Of a stretch of 64,000 bases of DNA, positions 62,279 to 64,000 are shown piece after piece. This DNA is from Bradyrhizobium tropiciagri. GTDB taxonomy: Bacteria; Pseudomonadota; Alphaproteobacteria; Rhizobiales; Xanthobacteraceae. Below the pieces are notes generated by a model that was not told where the DNA came from, did no database searches, and worked only from the letters and a program-made list of their open reading frames with translations. Location: assembly GCF_001189845.1 (NCBI RefSeq), contig NZ_LFLZ01000002.1, positions 1 to 64,000 on the forward strand, written 5' to 3'. How positions within the stretch are numbered: position 1 is the stretch's first letter; every line of letters starts with the position of its first letter. Position numbers and translations under genes: made by a program.

Positions 62279-63049
62279 TCAGTGCTCCCGCTGACCAAGA
62301 TAGACACGTTTCACCGCCTCGTTCTGCCGGACCTCCTGCGGCGTGCCCTCGGCAAGCAGTTCTCCGTGGTGCAGCACGAGGATGCGGTCGCTGATCCCGA
62401 GCACCAGCTTCATCTTGTGCTCGACGAGGATGACCGTGCGCTCCTTTGCGAGCTTCAGGATCAAATCCATCATGGTCCGGGTTTCCTCCGGGCTCATGCC
62501 GGCCGTGGGCTCGTCCAGCAGCAGCAACCGGGGTTGGCTCGCAAGCGCCATGCCGATCTCCAGCGCCCGCTGCTCGCCATGCGCCAGCGTCTTGGCGGCG
62601 CGTTCCCGGGATTCCCACAGCCCGACCAAAGCCAGCAACTCGTCAGCCCGCTCGACCAGTTCGGTCAGGCGCGCACGGGGACGCCAGATGTCATATCGCG
62701 ACACCAGCGCTTGCAGACCAACGCGGATGTTCTCACGCGTCGTGAGCTGCGGAAACACGCTGGTGATCTGAAAGGATTTTGCGATCCCCATGTGCGCAAA
62801 GCGATGTTGCGGCAAGCCGGTGACATCCCTGCCCTCGAACTCAACGCTGCCCTTCGTCGGCCGAAAGGCGCCGCACAGCAAGTTGAAGTAGGTGCTCTTT
62901 CCAGCCCCGTTCGGACCAATGATGGAGGTGATCGCTCCCCTGGAAAACTCGGCCGAGATGTTGTTCAGAGCGACAAACTTTCCGAACGTCTTGCCGACGC
63001 CCCTGGTGCGCAGAATGATTTCGCTGGCTTGACCTGCTGCGGTCGTCAT
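62279..63049 (-). CDS. livG: Branched-chain amino acid type ABC ATPase
   Basis: The product is about 256 residues (start MTTAAGQASEIILRTRGVGK). Walker A is IIGPNGAGKSTYFNLLCG, the signature TLAHGEQRALEIGMAL (a LivG-type variant), and Walker B LLLLDEPTAGMSP with the H-loop in ILVEHKMKLVLG. Its start overlaps the stop of livM by about 4 bp, so the two are coupled. It precedes livF by 4 bp. Confidence 0.92.
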   Translation of the reverse strand: MTTAAGQASEIILRTRGVGKTFGKFVALNNISAEFSRGAITSIIGPNGAGKSTYFNLLCGAFRPTKGSVEFEGRDVTGLPQHRFAHMGIAKSFQITSVFPQLTTRENIRVGLQALVSRYDIWRPRARLTELVERADELLALVGLWESRERAAKTLAHGEQRALEIGMALASQPRLLLLDEPTAGMSPEETRTMMDLILKLAKERTVILVEHKMKLVLGISDRILVLHHGELLAEGTPQEVRQNEAVKRVYLGQREH

Positions 63050-64000
63050 CGCTTGCCCCGCGCGATCAGTGTGCCCCAGATCCCGGCGGGGAAGAACAGC
63101 ACGCATGCAATGAAGATGGCGCCAACGATCAGTTGCCAATGAACGGTCCACACGGAGACGATGTTCTCCAGGACCAGGAAGACCGCCGCGCCGACCATCG
63201 GCCCGAAGAACGTCCCCATGCCACCCAGCAGCGCGATCATCACGACCAGGCCCGAGGTCTCGTAGTGCAGGATCTCGATCGGAACGATCGACAGGTGCAG
63301 AGCCTGCAACGCACCCGCGAGACCACAGAAACCGCCCGACAGGACGAAAGTCAGCAAGCGTGTCAGGGTCACGTCATAGCCCGATGCGCGGGCACGCATC
63401 TCGTTCTCCCGCACCGCTTCAATGACGGCACCGAAGGGCGAGGCGAGAATGCGCGACATCACGAAGAATGCAGCGATCACAAAAGCCGCGATGACGTAAT
63501 ACCGGATCATCGGATTGATGAAATCGATCCGCAGGCCGAACAGATCGATGGTACGGACATTGATGCCGCGCAGGCCATTCTCGCCGCCGGTCAAGTCTAC
63601 CGCCTGATAGAACAGGTAATAGACACATTGCGACAGAGCCATCGTGACCATGGCGAAGTAGATACCGCGGGTCCTGATCGCGAGCACGCCGATCAGCAGT
63701 GCCATGAGCAGCCCACCGGCGAGCCCGGCCGCAATCGCCGCATACCACGGCCAACCGAAGTGCACGATGGCGATGCCACAGAGATAGGCGCCGGTCCCGA
63801 ACAGCGCCGCGTGCCCGAACGACAAGAGACCCAGATAGCCAAACACGAGGTTGAACCCGAGGGCGTACAGCCCGTAGATCAGAATATTCACGGCGAGCGC
63901 CGTGAACGGCATCACCAACGGGAAGATCAGGATGACCGCCGCAACAATGCTGGCGCGATGTCGCGTTGCGAACTCGTACCAGCCACCCGTCGTGGCCCGA
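63046..64000 (-). CDS. livM: Branched-chain amino acid type ABC permease, 5' end beyond the window
   Basis: The protein is open from the window edge to 63046. Visible sequence has at least eight membrane helices: LIYGLYALGFNLVFGYLGLL, SFGHAALFGTGAYLCGIAIV and the ATPase-contact loop ASPFGAVIEAVRENEMRARA, typical of LivM. Internal ATG 63918 is not the true start because coding-like sequence (EFATRHRASIVAAVILIFPL) continues upstream in frame. The operon order livM-livG-livF is normal; livH and the binding protein should lie beyond 64,000. Confidence 0.9.
   Translation of the reverse strand, partial: RATTGGWYEFATRHRASIVAAVILIFPLVMPFTALAVNILIYGLYALGFNLVFGYLGLLSFGHAALFGTGAYLCGIAIVHFGWPWYAAIAAGLAGGLLMALLIGVLAIRTRGIYFAMVTMALSQCVYYLFYQAVDLTGGENGLRGINVRTIDLFGLRIDFINPMIRYYVIAAFVIAAFFVMSRILASPFGAVIEAVRENEMRARASGYDVTLTRLLTFVLSGGFCGLAGALQALHLSIVPIEILHYETSGLVVMIALLGGMGTFFGPMVGAAVFLVLENIVSVWTVHWQLIVGAIFIACVLFFPAGIWGTLIARGKR

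Overview
The window looks like chromosomal DNA from a Bradyrhizobium-like alphaproteobacterium (Nitrobacteraceae). I base this on high-GC catabolic operons, many small rhizobial-type hypothetical proteins, and abundant solute-binding proteins of the Bug, TRAP, Liv and Pot types. No rRNA, intact tRNA, CRISPR array or complete insertion sequence was seen. All family names come from reading the translated sequence; no database was searched.

Positions 1-25,240 form a patchy, lower-GC accessory region. It combines a surface-polysaccharide modification locus with decayed phage DNA. The polysaccharide genes are a Wzz-type chain-length protein (604-1452), two MBOAT O-acyltransferase plus SGNH-like partner pairs (8074-10508 and 13976-16189), and a large OafA-type acyltransferase with a C-terminal SGNH domain (16427-18418). 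A 3' fragment of a phosphomannomutase/phosphoglucomutase gene (11096-11543) lies between them. Phage-like material includes collagen-like tracts, a frameshifted replication-protein tail, an iteron-like repeat cluster, an overlapping cassette of lysis-type and DUF1515-type genes, and a tail-fibre-like protein. A 3' tRNA fragment (25,191-25,240, probably tRNA-Pro) marks an integration boundary.

Positions 25,400-36,500 are denser and GC-rich. They hold an enoyl-CoA hydratase, two paralogous class V aminotransferases flanking an MFS transporter, a divergent GntR/FCD regulator, a fused FAD/Fe-S D-2-hydroxyacid dehydrogenase overlapping a GlcG-like gene, a DnaQ-like exonuclease and an IalB-like secreted protein. 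The set suggests uptake of a small acid with glyoxylate/2-hydroxyacid metabolism. At 37,700-37,780 a YadA-type adhesin gene and a tyrosine-recombinase gene meet head to head, and each has lost its 5' end.

Positions 39,000-54,100 are a second catabolic stretch. They contain a frameshifted enoyl-CoA hydratase, a molybdopterin oxidoreductase, Fe-type, Bug-type and ModA-like binding proteins, an actinobacterial-type DapD-like protein, an SDR divergent from a GntR regulator around a 14-bp palindrome, a TRAP transporter operon, a deleted cyclase, a Bug remnant and an amidohydrolase. Positions 54,200-64,000 contain a Crp/Fnr regulator with a good TGTGA-N6-TCACA site nearby, a Pot-type ABC operon with a metallophosphoesterase, an alcohol dehydrogenase, and livF-livG-livM, where livM runs off the window.

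Several genes carry what look like single-base frameshifts (about 2,680, 12,030, 19,796, 20,200, 39,312 and 60,110). Whether these are true decay or assembly indels must be settled from reads before any is called a pseudogene.
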